DNA from: Alphaproteobacteria bacterium
GTDB lineage: Bacteria; Pseudomonadota; Alphaproteobacteria; Caulobacterales; Parvularculaceae
Assembly: GCA_030433215.1 (NCBI GenBank)
Contig: JAUIMC010000004.1
Location: 1-64,000, forward strand
DNA: 64,000 nt
Direction of reading: 5' to 3'
Part shown: positions 36,265-46,140 of the stretch, in pieces
Layout of the letters: the number at the start of each line of letters is the position of its first letter
Numbering within the stretch: the stretch's first letter is position 1
Made by a program: the position numbers and the translations under genes
Notes under the pieces: model-generated
The model's database searches: none
What the model was told of the DNA's origin: nothing
The model's input: only the letters and a program-made list of their open reading frames with translations

Positions 36265-36532
36265 GGAATGTTTCGCCTTCCGCCCTGTTAATGGTTCAAG
36301 AGGGGCATAGCGCACCCCGCCCGCCCCCGCCAAGCTGAGGAGGCCAGGAGGACCGCCGGAAAATCGCCGCAAAGCCGTTGAATACCCTCATTCCGGCTCA
36401 AAAGCCGGGGTCCTCGGTCTGTTCGCAGCACATGGTTAACCATGGCGTGACAGGTTGGGCCGAATACCTCATGGATGGAGCGGCCGGCCCCCGTTGCGGG
36501 GCTCCGGATCAGGCGTGAATTTGAGCAAGGGC

Positions 36533-38422
36533 ATGTTGCGTTTCCAGCGGCGATCTTATTGGCGTGCGGCGATTTTCTGCGGCTTCGCTTCCTGTCTCGT
36601 CCCCCCCGCCCAAGCCGCCGCTTTCGCCGCCCAGGACGGCGAAGACATCGGCGATCAGGGCGGCGACCAGGGCGGCGATCAGGGCGACGATCTGGATGAT
36701 CTGCGCGAGGAGGCGGAAGAGACCAGCAAACCCGCGCCCGAGGACCTCTCCTATTCCACCTCCATCGAAGGCGCGCCCGACGGGCTGGAATCGAAGCTCG
36801 AGATGATTTCTGACCTCATCAAGGGCAATCGCGACTATCCGACCGCTGCGGCGCTCCGCCGCGCCGCGCGCCGCGATCTCGAAGCGTTCAATGACGCCCT
36901 GAAGGCCGCCGGCTATTACGCCGGCAAAGCCGACTTCGAGCTGGTTTACCCGGAGGACGGCGGCGATCCGGAAGTCGTGTTCAGGATCGAGCCCGGCGAG
37001 GCCTTCAAGATCGTCGAATATGAAGTGCTCTACCAGGACGAGGCCGAAGGCCGGCCGCAAACGCTCGAAGACGCGAAAATCAAGACCCGGGGCAAGGCCG
37101 ACGGCGCGACTTTGCGCCAGCATCAGGAAGCCTTCGTCACCTATCTCCTCAATAACGGCTTTCCCGAAGCGCAGCTTGTCACGCGGCGCGCCATCGCCGA
37201 TTTCGAAACCGGCGAAGCCCATGCGGTGTTCGTCTTCAAAAGCGGACCGCGCGCGCAGTTCGGCGAGGCGCGCGTCAAGGTCGAGGGCAAGTCCGACCCT
37301 TCTTTCATCGCGCGCATGAAAACCTGGGAGGAAGGCGAAGAGTTCGAGCGGCAGAAGATGACCGCCTATTACGACCGGCTGAGCAAGACCGGCCTTTTCT
37401 CCCGGATCGACGTTCATCCCGGTCCGCTGGAAGAGAACGGCGCCGCGCCGATCATCGTCAATCTCACCGAACGCAAACAGCGCACCATCGGCGGCGGCGT
37501 TTCCTATTCGACGTCGGAAGGCCCGGGCGGGCGCCTGTTCTTCGAGCACCGCAATATTTTCGGCCATGCCGAAAACGCCCGCATCGAACTGCGCGCTTCC
37601 GAGATCGAACAGTCGGCCAATCTGAAACTTTCCCGGCCCCTGCCCCGGCTTGACGGCGAGGCGTTCGGCAACGCGGCTTTCACCAATGAAACGACGGAGG
37701 CCTATAAGGCGCGCTCGCTGGAGCTGTCCGCCGGGCTTTCCAAGAAATGGATCAACGACAAGCTTGAAACCCGCGGCGCGCTGGCGCTCGAAACCTCGAA
37801 TGTGCGCAATAATGGCGACGAGGAGCGGAACTATCTCATCTCGACCCCGCTCTCGGTGATCTGGAATTCCGAAGACGACCTGCTCGATCCGAAGGAAGGG
37901 TTCCGCGCCTCCTTCACGGTCGCGCCCTATACCGGCTCCAAGACCTTCACGCAGATGGATCTCTCCGCGCGCGGGCGCGTGCATGCCGGCAAGAACGATC
38001 TTCTGACCTTCGCGGCGCGCGCCGCCCTCGGCTCCACCTACGCCATCGACTTCGCCGATCTGCCGCTCAACAAGCGCTATTATGCGGGCGGCGGCGGTTC
38101 GGTGCGCGGCTATGGCTATCAGGAAGCCGGCCCGCTTGACGCCGACAGCGACCCCATCGGCGGACGCTCCAAGGTCGAGGGCGCCTTTGAAACGCGCGTC
38201 AAAATCATGAAGAACATCCAGCTCGCAGCCTTCGTCGACGCTGGCTCGGTCTCGACCCAGGCCGTCCCTGATTTCACCGACGAATATTTCGTCGGCGTCG
38301 GCGGCGGCGTGCGCTATCTCACCGCCATCGGCCCGATTCGCGTCGATGTGGCGTTCCCCATGGACAAGCGCGAGAGCGACGGCGACTTCCAGATCTATAT
38401 CGCGCTGGGACAGCCTTTCTGA
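36533..38422 (+). CDS. tamA: TamA, outer-membrane translocation/assembly protein (BamA/Omp85 family)
   Basis: A 629-residue protein: signal peptide (to PPAQAA), a low-complexity acidic GDQGG repeat segment, three POTRA-like domains (about 65-310), and a C-terminal 16-strand barrel starting near KQRTIGGGVSYSTSEGPGG. GSVRGYGYQEAGP holds the VRGY/F lid-lock motif of Omp85 proteins, and the end LGQPF finishes in an aromatic residue as expected for a barrel. With TamB it moves or inserts lipids or autotransporter-like proteins between membranes. The ATG at 36533 is picked because it starts the signal peptide. Its stop overlaps the tamB start (TGATG). Confidence 0.87.
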   Translation: MLRFQRRSYWRAAIFCGFASCLVPPAQAAAFAAQDGEDIGDQGGDQGGDQGDDLDDLREEAEETSKPAPEDLSYSTSIEGAPDGLESKLEMISDLIKGNRDYPTAAALRRAARRDLEAFNDALKAAGYYAGKADFELVYPEDGGDPEVVFRIEPGEAFKIVEYEVLYQDEAEGRPQTLEDAKIKTRGKADGATLRQHQEAFVTYLLNNGFPEAQLVTRRAIADFETGEAHAVFVFKSGPRAQFGEARVKVEGKSDPSFIARMKTWEEGEEFERQKMTAYYDRLSKTGLFSRIDVHPGPLEENGAAPIIVNLTERKQRTIGGGVSYSTSEGPGGRLFFEHRNIFGHAENARIELRASEIEQSANLKLSRPLPRLDGEAFGNAAFTNETTEAYKARSLELSAGLSKKWINDKLETRGALALETSNVRNNGDEERNYLISTPLSVIWNSEDDLLDPKEGFRASFTVAPYTGSKTFTQMDLSARGRVHAGKNDLLTFAARAALGSTYAIDFADLPLNKRYYAGGGGSVRGYGYQEAGPLDADSDPIGGRSKVEGAFETRVKIMKNIQLAAFVDAGSVSTQAVPDFTDEYFVGVGGGVRYLTAIGPIRVDVAFPMDKRESDGDFQIYIALGQPF

Positions 38423-41400
38423 TGCGGCGCGCGGTGATCATATCCCTCGCCGTTCTCGGCGGGCTTGCCGCACTTCTAGCGGGCGCGCTGGTCGGCCTTT
38501 TCTACACGCCGCCGGGACGCGAATTCCTTGAAGAGCTGGTTGAAAGCCAGCTTGGCGGCGCGCTCAACAGCCAGGCCGATATCGGCGCGCTCAAAGGCGG
38601 GCTGCCCGGCCATATCGTTCTCGACGGCGTCACGCTGCGCGATCCGGACGCGCCCAATGATGCGCGCCCCTGGTTCTCCGCAGACCAGGTCGAACTGAGA
38701 TGGCGGCCCTTCGCGCTCATCCGCAAACGGATCATTATCAATGAAGCCTCGCTTTCCGGCGCCGAACTTCTGAACGCGCCGCCCGAAGGCGAGCCCAAGG
38801 ATGAGGAAGCGCGCCAGTTCAGGATCTTCGGCGAAGCGCCCCATATCGACGTCCGGCGTTTTGCTATCAATGATTTCACCGCGCGCATCGACGGCCTTGA
38901 ACGGCGCATCGACGGCGGCGGGGCCCTGCGTCTCGACGGGCCCGAGCTGTCCGTGGCGATCAATCTCTCGAGCCAGGACGGCGCCGACGAAGCCGACATC
39001 CTGTTCGACAAGTCGCCCTCGCGCGGCGAATTCAAACTCGACGCCACGATCAGGGGCGAACCCGGCGGCGCCTTAACGACGCTCGCCGGGCTTGAAAGCC
39101 CGCTTTCGATCCGGGCGACGGGCGACGGGCCCGTCGATGCGGCGGCCACGACCATACAAGGGACCGTCGGCGGCTATGGCGATATCGATGCGGAGATCGT
39201 CGCCAATCTCGACGGGTTCGACGGCGCCGACATCAAGCTGACGCTGGTTCCCGGCGCCCGGCTCAACACCATCACCGAGCTGACGGAACCCGTGACGCTC
39301 GATGCGCGCTATGACGTCAAGAACCGCGGCGGCGGCGGCGCCCTCGCCATCCGCAAGCTGACCTCGGCAGTCGGCGAGATTGAGGGCGCGCTTGACTGGG
39401 AGGCGCCGCGCGGCTTCGTGGACCTCCTCAATGCCGACCTCAATGCGCGGCTGGCGGAAACCTATCGCACGGAAATTCAGGACATCGCCGGCCGAGACCT
39501 GACGCTCGACGCCGAACTCGACTGGCGGCGCGACGATTACGCCCTTCAAGGAACGCTGGCCGGACCGCAGGCGAGCCTCACGCTTGAGAACGGCGCAACC
39601 GATCTGCGCCGCCTGCTATCGGGCGATGTGAAGCTTCAAGCCTCGCCGCGCGAGAACGCGCCGCTCTGGCTCGAAGACGGCGTTGCGTTCACAACGACGC
39701 TCGACGCCGATTTCGAGACCCGCGCGAGTTTCGAGAATGTCCGCTTCGAGACCGGCGCCGGCGCGCGCTTTACCGGCGCGGGCGCCTACAGCTTCGAAGA
39801 CGGCGCACTCGCCATGAAAGGCGATATCGTTCTGCCCGCCGCAGTCGCCGAGAAACTGGCCTCCGGGTCGGACTTTGCGGGCGCGGTGACGGGAGACATC
39901 GATCTATCCGGCCCGCTTGACCGTTTCTCGCTGGAGACCGCGGTTGAAACCCCCGCCATCACGCTCAATGACAGCACGCTGCCGCCCATGAATGTCGAGG
40001 CCTCGCTCACGGGCCTGCCGCGCCTGCCCAATGGCGAGGTGCGCGCGCGCGCCTCGAACGACGCGCCGCGCCGCCTCAATGCGCGCTTCAGCTCCTCCGA
40101 GGACGGAACCGTGCGGTTGTCGCAACTGCTTTACGCCGGACGCGGATTTCAACTCGAAGGCACCGGCCGGGTCGAGCCGGACCGCCAGACCCTCAATCTC
40201 GACCTCGCCTATGAAGGCGAGGAGGAAGCCGAACCCTGGCCCGGAATCAACGCCGCAGGCGATCTCGCCATCAAGGGCGTTCTGTCCCGCGACGGCGCCC
40301 TCAGCCAGATGCAGGCGAGCGCCGAAACGCTGCGCGTCAACGACATCTCGGTGCGCAATGCCGAGGCGAGCGCAGAAGGCCCGCCGGGCGCCATGGAAGT
40401 CACGGTTTCAAGCGACAGCCTCACGACGTCCCAGACCGGCGCGATCACCGAGCTCTCGGCCCGCGGCCAGGTCGATGCGCGCGAAAGCCCGAAATTGACG
40501 CTCACCGCTTTCGAGGCGGTGATCCGCGACAGCCGCGCGGCGCTGACCTCTCCGGCGCGGTTCAACGTCGAGGACGGCGTCAATGTGAGCAATCTGCGGA
40601 TGACCTGGGGCGCCGACGGCGTCATAACCCTCGACGGCGGCTTCAGCGACACGCGCTGGCGCGCCGACGCCGCGCTCACCAATGTCAATATTCCGGGTGC
40701 GGACAGCCAGGTGACGGCGACCATCGCCATCGACACCGATGGCGAGACGCCGGGCCGCGGCGAGTTCTATCTGCGCTCGCTTCTGATCAATGACGAGGAA
40801 GCCTCTATTGACGGCCGCTTCGTCTGGGATGGCGATGTCCTGCGCCTGACCGACCGCGGCGATGAAGCCTCCCTCGATATGGATGTACGCCTGCCGGCGA
40901 AGCTCGTTAAAAATCCCGGCATTTCCATCGACACCTCCGGCGCGCTTGACGGCCGGGTCAGCTACAAGGGCGACATCCAGGCCCTCGCCGCCTACATGCC
41001 GCCTGTCCTGCAAAGCGTCGAAGGCGATCTCGACGCCGATTTCAGCCTCGCCGGAACCTTTGCGGCGCCGGAGCTGTCGGGCGAGGCCAATCTCGCCAAC
41101 GGCGCCTATACGGAAATCGAATCCGGGTTCTCTCTCGCCGCGCTCCATGCCGAGGCGCAGGCCTCTTATGGGAGCGGCGGCAGCACCATGACCTTCAAAG
41201 GCGGGGCGCGGGGCGCCGATCAGTCGCGCAACGACACCCTCACTTTCAACGGCGATCTGAAACTCGGTGAAAATTCCAATCTCGACCTCACCGTCACCCT
41301 CGACGGCGCGGAACTCTCCGCCCAGCCGGTGAACCAGCTTCGCGCCGATGGCGAACTTACGCTCTCCGGCGCGCTAGAGGCGCTGAAAGCCGCAGGCGAG

Positions 41401-42255
41401 ATCACCGTCACCGAACTCAATGCGGAAATTGTGCCGCCGGAATCGACCGGCCTCGTCGATATCGAAGTCGTCGCTTACAATGACGGAGAACCGCCGCCGG
41501 AAACCAGCGCCGAACAATCCAGCGGGAGCAATCTCGAATACGACATTCACGTCGAAGCGGACGACCGCATCTTCATTCGCGGACGCGGGCTTGAAAGCGA
41601 ATGGTCGGCGGACGTGCACGCCGTCACCGGGCGCGACGCGCCGCTTGTCCTCGGCGACCTCACCTTGCGCCGCGGCTGGCTCGACTTCTCGGGACGGCGC
41701 TTCGACCTCACCCGCGGCTCGGTATCCTTCGACCGGCTGGCGGCCAACAATCCGCGCCTCGACATCCGCGCCGAACTCAGCACCGCCGACGTCACCGCGG
41801 CCATCATCGTTTCCGGGCGCGCCGACAATCCCGATATCGAGCTGACCTCGACGCCGTCCATGCCCCAGGAAGACGTCATGGCGTTCATCCTGTTCGGCAA
41901 GCCGGCCGAGGAACTGTCGGAAACGGAATCGGCCCAGGCCGCCCTGGCGCTCGCCTCTCTCGGCGGCATCGGGCCATTCGGCGGCGGCGGGGGCGGCGGC
42001 ATTACCGGCAAGCTGCGCCGCGCCGTCGGGCTCGACCTTTTGAATATCGACGTCGACCCGCAACGCGGCGGCGGCTCGCTCACCGTCGGCAAATATGTGG
42101 CGGAAGGGTTTTTCGTTTCCGCCAGCCAGGATGCGGAAGGGCGCAACGGCTCGGTCTCGGTCAAATACGAGATCACCGACAACATCGTCGTCGAAACCGA
42201 GCTCGAACAGAACGGCGACCAGACGGTCTCTGCAAACTGGAAGAAAGATTTTTAA
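38422..42255 (+). CDS. tamB: TamB, translocation and assembly module inner-membrane subunit
   Basis: A 1277-residue AsmA-like protein. One N-terminal membrane helix (IISLAVLGGLAALLAGALVG, about 4-27) is followed by a long beta-rich taco-shaped groove and the conserved C-terminal DUF490 domain (about 930-1277), with ITVTELNAEIVPPES, LRRGWLDFSGRRFDLTRGSVSF and EDVMAFILFGKPAEELSETESAQAALALASL. It ends in WKKDF. The length matches known TamB proteins (about 1250-1450). It is translationally coupled to tamA, and the two are thought to bridge inner and outer membranes for lipid transport. Confidence 0.9.
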   Translation: MRRAVIISLAVLGGLAALLAGALVGLFYTPPGREFLEELVESQLGGALNSQADIGALKGGLPGHIVLDGVTLRDPDAPNDARPWFSADQVELRWRPFALIRKRIIINEASLSGAELLNAPPEGEPKDEEARQFRIFGEAPHIDVRRFAINDFTARIDGLERRIDGGGALRLDGPELSVAINLSSQDGADEADILFDKSPSRGEFKLDATIRGEPGGALTTLAGLESPLSIRATGDGPVDAAATTIQGTVGGYGDIDAEIVANLDGFDGADIKLTLVPGARLNTITELTEPVTLDARYDVKNRGGGGALAIRKLTSAVGEIEGALDWEAPRGFVDLLNADLNARLAETYRTEIQDIAGRDLTLDAELDWRRDDYALQGTLAGPQASLTLENGATDLRRLLSGDVKLQASPRENAPLWLEDGVAFTTTLDADFETRASFENVRFETGAGARFTGAGAYSFEDGALAMKGDIVLPAAVAEKLASGSDFAGAVTGDIDLSGPLDRFSLETAVETPAITLNDSTLPPMNVEASLTGLPRLPNGEVRARASNDAPRRLNARFSSSEDGTVRLSQLLYAGRGFQLEGTGRVEPDRQTLNLDLAYEGEEEAEPWPGINAAGDLAIKGVLSRDGALSQMQASAETLRVNDISVRNAEASAEGPPGAMEVTVSSDSLTTSQTGAITELSARGQVDARESPKLTLTAFEAVIRDSRAALTSPARFNVEDGVNVSNLRMTWGADGVITLDGGFSDTRWRADAALTNVNIPGADSQVTATIAIDTDGETPGRGEFYLRSLLINDEEASIDGRFVWDGDVLRLTDRGDEASLDMDVRLPAKLVKNPGISIDTSGALDGRVSYKGDIQALAAYMPPVLQSVEGDLDADFSLAGTFAAPELSGEANLANGAYTEIESGFSLAALHAEAQASYGSGGSTMTFKGGARGADQSRNDTLTFNGDLKLGENSNLDLTVTLDGAELSAQPVNQLRADGELTLSGALEALKAAGEITVTELNAEIVPPESTGLVDIEVVAYNDGEPPPETSAEQSSGSNLEYDIHVEADDRIFIRGRGLESEWSADVHAVTGRDAPLVLGDLTLRRGWLDFSGRRFDLTRGSVSFDRLAANNPRLDIRAELSTADVTAAIIVSGRADNPDIELTSTPSMPQEDVMAFILFGKPAEELSETESAQAALALASLGGIGPFGGGGGGGITGKLRRAVGLDLLNIDVDPQRGGGSLTVGKYVAEGFFVSASQDAEGRNGSVSVKYEITDNIVVETELEQNGDQTVSANWKKDF

Positions 42256-42268
42256 GCGCCCCAAACCG

Positions 42269-42304
42269 AAAGCGCCGCCCCTGTAAAAACAGGGACGGCG
42301 CTTT
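42269..42304. terminator. Strong hairpin between convergent tamB and rpsI
   Basis: AAAGCGCCG plus CCCTGT pair with ACAGGG plus CGGCGCTTT, with one C-A mismatch and an AAAA loop. It has about 15 base pairs, 14 nt after the tamB stop. No T-run follows, so it may act as a bidirectional barrier or a weak terminator. Confidence 0.6.
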
Positions 42305-42375
42305 GGGATAGTTGTGTGGGGGAGATGAAAAATCGCCCCGCGCGCCTCAAAAGGCAAATTACCAATCGGACACGA

Positions 42376-42406
42376 AGGCTTTCCAGAATTAACCTTTGGA
42401 AAGCCT
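42376..42406. terminator. Second hairpin in the tamB-rpsI gap
   Basis: AGGCTTTCCA and TGGAAAGCCT form a perfect 10-bp stem with an 11-nt loop, 15 nt after the rpsI stop on the minus strand. It probably ends or protects the rplM-rpsI mRNA. There is no T-run. Confidence 0.5.
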
Positions 42407-42420
42407 CCGCCGCAGAACCC

Positions 42421-42912
42421 CTAGCGTTTCGAGAACTGGAAGCTTCTACGGGCTTTCTTGCGGCCGTATTTCTTACGCTCGACGGTGCGGCTGTCGCGGG
42501 TCAGGAAGCCGCCCTTTTTCAGGACCGAGCGCAGCGACGGCTCGTAAAAGGTGAGCGCGCGGGCGATGCCGTGACGCACGGCGCCGGCCTGGCCGGAAGG
42601 GCCCGAGCCCGTGACGGTGCAGACGACGTCATACTGGTCGTTGCGTTCGGCGGCGACGAGCGGCTGCTTGATGATCATCTGCAGAACCGCGCGGCCGAAA
42701 TATTCGGTCTGGTCCTTGCCGTTGACGGTGATCTTGCCGGCGCCCGGCTTGATCCAGACGCGCGCCACGGCGGTCTTGCGTTTGCCGGTGGCGTAGGCGC
42801 GACCCTGGGCGTCGATCTTCGGTTCGGCCAGCGCGGCCTCTTCCGGAGCGTTTTCGATAACGCCGGCTTCCGTCGCGGCGTCTTTCAGGTCTTCAAGGGA
42901 AGTCGTGCTCAT
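42421..42912 (-). CDS. rpsI: 30S ribosomal protein S9
   Basis: A 163-residue protein. The N-terminal 30 residues are an acidic Ala/Glu extension as in many alphaproteobacteria; the core runs from [21 protein letters not shown] through [21 protein letters not shown] to the invariant tail [17 protein letters not shown], which reaches the ribosomal P site. It lies 3 nt behind rplM, the usual L13-S9 operon. Confidence 0.97.
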   Translation of the reverse strand: MSTTSLEDLKDAATEAGVIENAPEEAALAEPKIDAQGRAYATGKRKTAVARVWIKPGAGKITVNGKDQTEYFGRAVLQMIIKQPLVAAERNDQYDVVCTVTGSGPSGQAGAVRHGIARALTFYEPSLRSVLKKGGFLTRDSRTVERKKYGRKKARRSFQFSKR

Positions 42913-42915
42913 GGC

Positions 42916-43389
42916 TTAGGCTTCTTTCTTGTTCTTGACGTTCATCGCGGCGACATCGAGCTTCGCGGGGCTTTGCGCCTCATGCGGATGCTCTGCGCCG
43001 GCGTAGATTTTCAGATGCGTCATCTGCTTGCGCGCGAGCGGCGATTCCTTGGGCATCATGCGCTCAACGGCTTTCATCAGAACGCGCTCGGGATGCTGAC
43101 CGCCCAGGATCTTCTCCATGGTGCGTTCCTTGATGCCGCCCGGATAACCGGTGTGCCAGTAGAACTTCTTGTTGGCGAGCTTGTTGCCGGTGAAGACGAT
43201 CTTGTCGGCGTTGACGACGACGACATTGTCGCCGCAATCCACATGCGGCGTGTAGGCGGGCTTGTGCTTGCCGCGAAGACGCGTGGCGATGACCGTCGCG
43301 AGCCGGCCCACAACGAGGCCCTCCGCATCGATCAGGATCCAGTTCTTCTGCGCTTCCGCTTCCGCCGGTTTCATGGCGTAGGTTTTCAT
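42916..43389 (-). CDS. rplM: 50S ribosomal protein L13
   Basis: A 157-residue protein, starting [24 protein letters not shown] and carrying [30 protein letters not shown], the conserved [16 protein letters not shown] and [30 protein letters not shown]. The ATG at 43389 is the family start; the frame extends upstream without similarity. The C-terminus is slightly longer and lysine-rich. First gene of the pair with rpsI; a weak promoter candidate is TTGACG-17-TACCTG on the minus strand at 43518-43490. Confidence 0.97.
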   Translation of the reverse strand: MKTYAMKPAEAEAQKNWILIDAEGLVVGRLATVIATRLRGKHKPAYTPHVDCGDNVVVVNADKIVFTGNKLANKKFYWHTGYPGGIKERTMEKILGGQHPERVLMKAVERMMPKESPLARKQMTHLKIYAGAEHPHEAQSPAKLDVAAMNVKNKKEA

Positions 43390-43625
43390 GGGTCCAGTCC
43401 TGGGGTCTTTGCCCGTTTCGGGCTTCGGTCGATTGAATTCTCGGGCGGAAAGCGCATTTTTCCTTGCGCGCCCGCCTGCTGAAGCGCGGCAGGTACCCCC
43501 CGCGCGCGTTTGCGTCAACACCTTCCTGAGAAATATATGGAAATCAGGGCTCTATTTATGTGGTAATAAATTACCGCCATCGTCAGGGTGGGTTTGCGGG
43601 CCCGAAAAACGCCCGAAAAAGCCAA

Positions 43626-43646
43626 GGGAGGCCTTTTGGGCCTCCC
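43626..43646 (-). terminator. Terminator-like hairpin after the 42-residue small ORF
   Basis: Minus-strand stem GGGAGGCC / GGCCTCCC, 8 bp, 5-nt loop CAAAA, then TTGGCTTTTT. It lies about 80 nt after the small ORF stop on the same strand. The T-run starts five bases after the stem, so the signal is good but not perfect. Confidence 0.6.
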
Positions 43647-43727
43647 CCGCCGAACGCAAAGCCGGATGCGCCGAATCTCCCCCATAAACGCACCGAATCC
43701 GGATCGCCGCCGGATGCGCCAGTCCGG

Positions 43728-43856
43728 TTATTTCTTCCGGTCGGGTTTCGCGCCGGGTTTGCCGGCCGGCTTGGTTTCCGGTTTCTTCTCGCCGGGTTTC
43801 GGCTGCACAGACGGAGCCGGCGCCGCCGCTTTGGCGCCGTGGGCTTTGGTTTCCAT
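43728..43856 (-). CDS. Small basic Lys/Pro/Ala-rich protein (42 residues)
   Basis: A short reading frame, METKAHGAKAAAPAPS through PDRKK then TAA, with AGGAC eight bases before the ATG. About a quarter of the residues are lysine, with many Pro, Ala and Gly; predicted disordered, cytosolic. Third codon positions are almost all G, C or A in the pattern of real genes here. A hairpin with T-run follows on the same strand, and an AT-rich upstream region (43890-44040) could hold a promoter. It sits alone in the 730-nt gap between rplM (43389) and the TauE/SafE gene (44120). I know no function; such peptides sometimes bind nucleic acid. Confidence 0.5.
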   Translation of the reverse strand: METKAHGAKAAAPAPSVQPKPGEKKPETKPAGKPGAKPDRKK

Positions 43857-44119
43857 GTTGGAATGTCCTGTTGAAAGCGGCGCTTATCGCCGCCGCCTCA
43901 AATTTACCATTAGTCCTTATAAAGAGGAATTACAAAATATCCAGAAACGGGCTTTGGATGCAGATTTAATCTTCGCCGTCCCACGCTTATAAAAACTGAT
44001 GACCTGATTAGTTTTCCGCGCACCTAAATAGTTTCTATGGAAACTTTTGCGCCGGGCTGTAAAATGCGCCGCCGGCCTGAAACCGGTTTTTAAAACCGGG
44101 TAGAGGGCAGGAGGCCGTC

Positions 44120-44863
44120 TTGCTTGACGATGCGTTTTATTGGTTCGTGCTGATCGGCTTCGTCGCCCAGATGATCGACGGCACGCTGGGCATGGCCTAC
44201 GGCCTGTTCTCGACCACCGCGCTGATTTTTCTGGGCGCGCCGCCCGCCGTCGCCAGCGCCAATGTCCATGCCGCAGAACTGGTCACTACCGCCGTTTCCG
44301 GCGCCTCTCATGCGAAGCTGCGCAATGTCGATTGGCGCCTGTTCCGCCGTCTTGCGGCGGCGGGGTCCGCCGGCGCCCTCGCCGGCGCGTTCGCCATCAG
44401 CTTCATCCATCTCGAGCACGCCCGGCCGCTGATCGCCGTTTATCTGTTCATCATGGGGCTCATCATCATCCGCAAGGCGGTCGCCCCGCCCCGCCCCTTC
44501 AAGCCGGTGGGCAAAGTGCGCCTGCTCGGCATGGCCGGCGGCTTTCTCGACGCCGCCGGGGGCGGCGGCTGGGGGCCGGTCGTCGTGTCGAACCTCATCG
44601 CCCGGGGCGGCGCGCCGGCGCAGATGATCGGCACGGTCAATCTCGCGGAGTTCGTCGTCACCCTCGCCGCCTCGCTCGGCTTTCTCGCCGCGCTCGGCCC
44701 CAATTTCGGCCGCGCCGCCCTCGGCCTCCTGATCGGGGGCATGATCGCCGCGCCGCTGGCCGCCATGCTGGTGAAGCGCGCGCCGCGCCGGTTCCTGCTG
44801 GCGCTGGTGGGCGCGGCGATCTGCCTGACCAGCCTGTGGAGTTTTGTCAGCGCGCTCAGGTGA
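44120..44863 (+). CDS. TauE/SafE-family (TSUP) membrane permease
   Basis: A 247-residue integral membrane protein with eight likely helices. Starts at TTG, preceded by AGGAGG at the right distance. Conserved TSUP pieces: FVAQMIDGTLGMAYGLFSTTALIFLGAPPAVASANVHAAELV near the start, and the repeat GMAGGFLDAAGGGGWGPVVVSNLIARGGAPAQMIGTVNLAEF in the second half. The family exports sulfite, sulfoacetate or other organosulfur anions; the substrate here is open. No sulfur metabolism gene is adjacent. Confidence 0.88.
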   Translation: MLDDAFYWFVLIGFVAQMIDGTLGMAYGLFSTTALIFLGAPPAVASANVHAAELVTTAVSGASHAKLRNVDWRLFRRLAAAGSAGALAGAFAISFIHLEHARPLIAVYLFIMGLIIIRKAVAPPRPFKPVGKVRLLGMAGGFLDAAGGGGWGPVVVSNLIARGGAPAQMIGTVNLAEFVVTLAASLGFLAALGPNFGRAALGLLIGGMIAAPLAAMLVKRAPRRFLLALVGAAICLTSLWSFVSALR

Positions 44864-44917
44864 TTTGGAGACCGGGCCCGGCGGGTGCTAGAGACAAGCC
44901 AAACAACGGAGCCTTTC

Positions 44918-46036
44918 ATGCGTTTTGCCGCCCCTCTCCTCGCCGGACTGTTTCTTTTCGCCGCCGCCTGCGAGCGTAACGCATCCCCGCCCGACCAGGA
45001 GACGGAAGAAAGCAGCCTCGTCACGGCGCCGATCAGCGACGAGTTGCCGGGCCTGCCCGCCCCGGCGACGGGCATCGCCTTCTGGGATCACCCGCGGCTC
45101 GCCTTTAACGGGCTGATGATCGTGGCGACAGAAGCCGGCGTCCTTTCCTATTCCATGGAGGACGGGACGGAAGTCTCGCGCATCGACGGCTTCAACGCCG
45201 AGGGCGTGGCGGCCAGCTATCTCGGGCTCGGCGCACCGGCGGCAGGGTTCGTCGCTTTCCTCGACGGCGATGAAAACACCTTCCGCTTTTACGGCGTCGA
45301 CAATCAGAGCCGCGCCTTCCTGCCGCTCGACGCCGGCCCGGCCATTCGCGGCGCGGTGCGCGGCTTCTGCCTCGGCCGCGGGCAAGGCGTCGCGGCGCCG
45401 TCGCTCTTCGTGATCCAGAAAGACAAGATCCAGGTGTTCAATCTCGCCGCCAGCGACAGCGGCGTCGCGGTCGAAAGCCAGACCGAACTCTCTGCGCCGG
45501 ACAATCTCGTCAGTTGCGCGGTCGATCTCGAGGGCGCGCTCCTCGTCGCCGCAGATGACGGCGACATCTACCGGCTCGCCGGCGGCGACAGCTTTTCCGC
45601 GCCCTTCGCCCAGGCCGCCGCGCAACAACCCGGCGGCCTCAGCGTCGTGCCAAGCGCCAGCGAAGACGGTCCCGCAACGGTCACAGGGCTGATCTTCCTT
45701 GCCGGGCTTGCCAATGGCGAGGTCCATGTCTTCGACAGCGAAACCGGCAAAGCGTTGGGCGTTGTCCGGCTCGAAGGCACGAGTTCGCTTCCGGCGGTCG
45801 GGAAAGCCGAGGCCTTCGGCGCGACCGGCGCCAATCTCGGCGCGGTTTACCGCAATGGCGTCATCGCCTTCGGCGTCGCCGAGGCGCAAGACGGCCCGGC
45901 GGTCCGCATCGCCCCCGCCAGCACCGTCAGGAACGCCCTCTCGCTGCCCGCGGATCAGGCCGTGTCGCCGCGCGGCGCCGCCGCGGCGGCGGCCAGCGAA
46001 GGGCTCATCATCCCGACCGATCTCGATCCGCGATAG
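44918..46036 (+). CDS. Beta-propeller lipoprotein, distantly phytase-like
   Basis: A 372-residue exported protein with lipobox FAAAC (C18). The body consists of repeated beta segments: IAFWDHPRLAFNGLMIVATEAGVLSYSMEDGTEVSRIDGF, then FVAFLDGDENTFRFYGVD and GLIFLAGLANGEVHVFDSETG. The order WDHP-VATE-GVLSYSMEDG resembles beta-propeller (BPP) phytases, but I cannot confirm the calcium and phosphate residues. The start at 44918 begins the signal peptide; the frame extends eleven codons further up. Confidence 0.6.
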   Translation: MRFAAPLLAGLFLFAAACERNASPPDQETEESSLVTAPISDELPGLPAPATGIAFWDHPRLAFNGLMIVATEAGVLSYSMEDGTEVSRIDGFNAEGVAASYLGLGAPAAGFVAFLDGDENTFRFYGVDNQSRAFLPLDAGPAIRGAVRGFCLGRGQGVAAPSLFVIQKDKIQVFNLAASDSGVAVESQTELSAPDNLVSCAVDLEGALLVAADDGDIYRLAGGDSFSAPFAQAAAQQPGGLSVVPSASEDGPATVTGLIFLAGLANGEVHVFDSETGKALGVVRLEGTSSLPAVGKAEAFGATGANLGAVYRNGVIAFGVAEAQDGPAVRIAPASTVRNALSLPADQAVSPRGAAAAAASEGLIIPTDLDPR

Positions 46037-46140
46037 GCCGCCCACTGCCGGGCCTGCCCCCGCAAACTGTCATTGAATTCGTGCTAGCCTTCCCGGCGGC
46101 GGACAGGACGTTCGCCGTCACCAACCAGGGGAGAATGGTT

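Noticed and set aside
36640-36700. Repeated GDQGG codons in tamA as a mobile repeat
   Set aside because: Only a short in-frame low-complexity stretch; not found elsewhere in the window.
43588-43992. Rightward ORFs in the rplM-TauE gap
   Set aside because: They are shadows of the leftward 42-residue ORF and the terminator hairpin; no ribosome binding sites.
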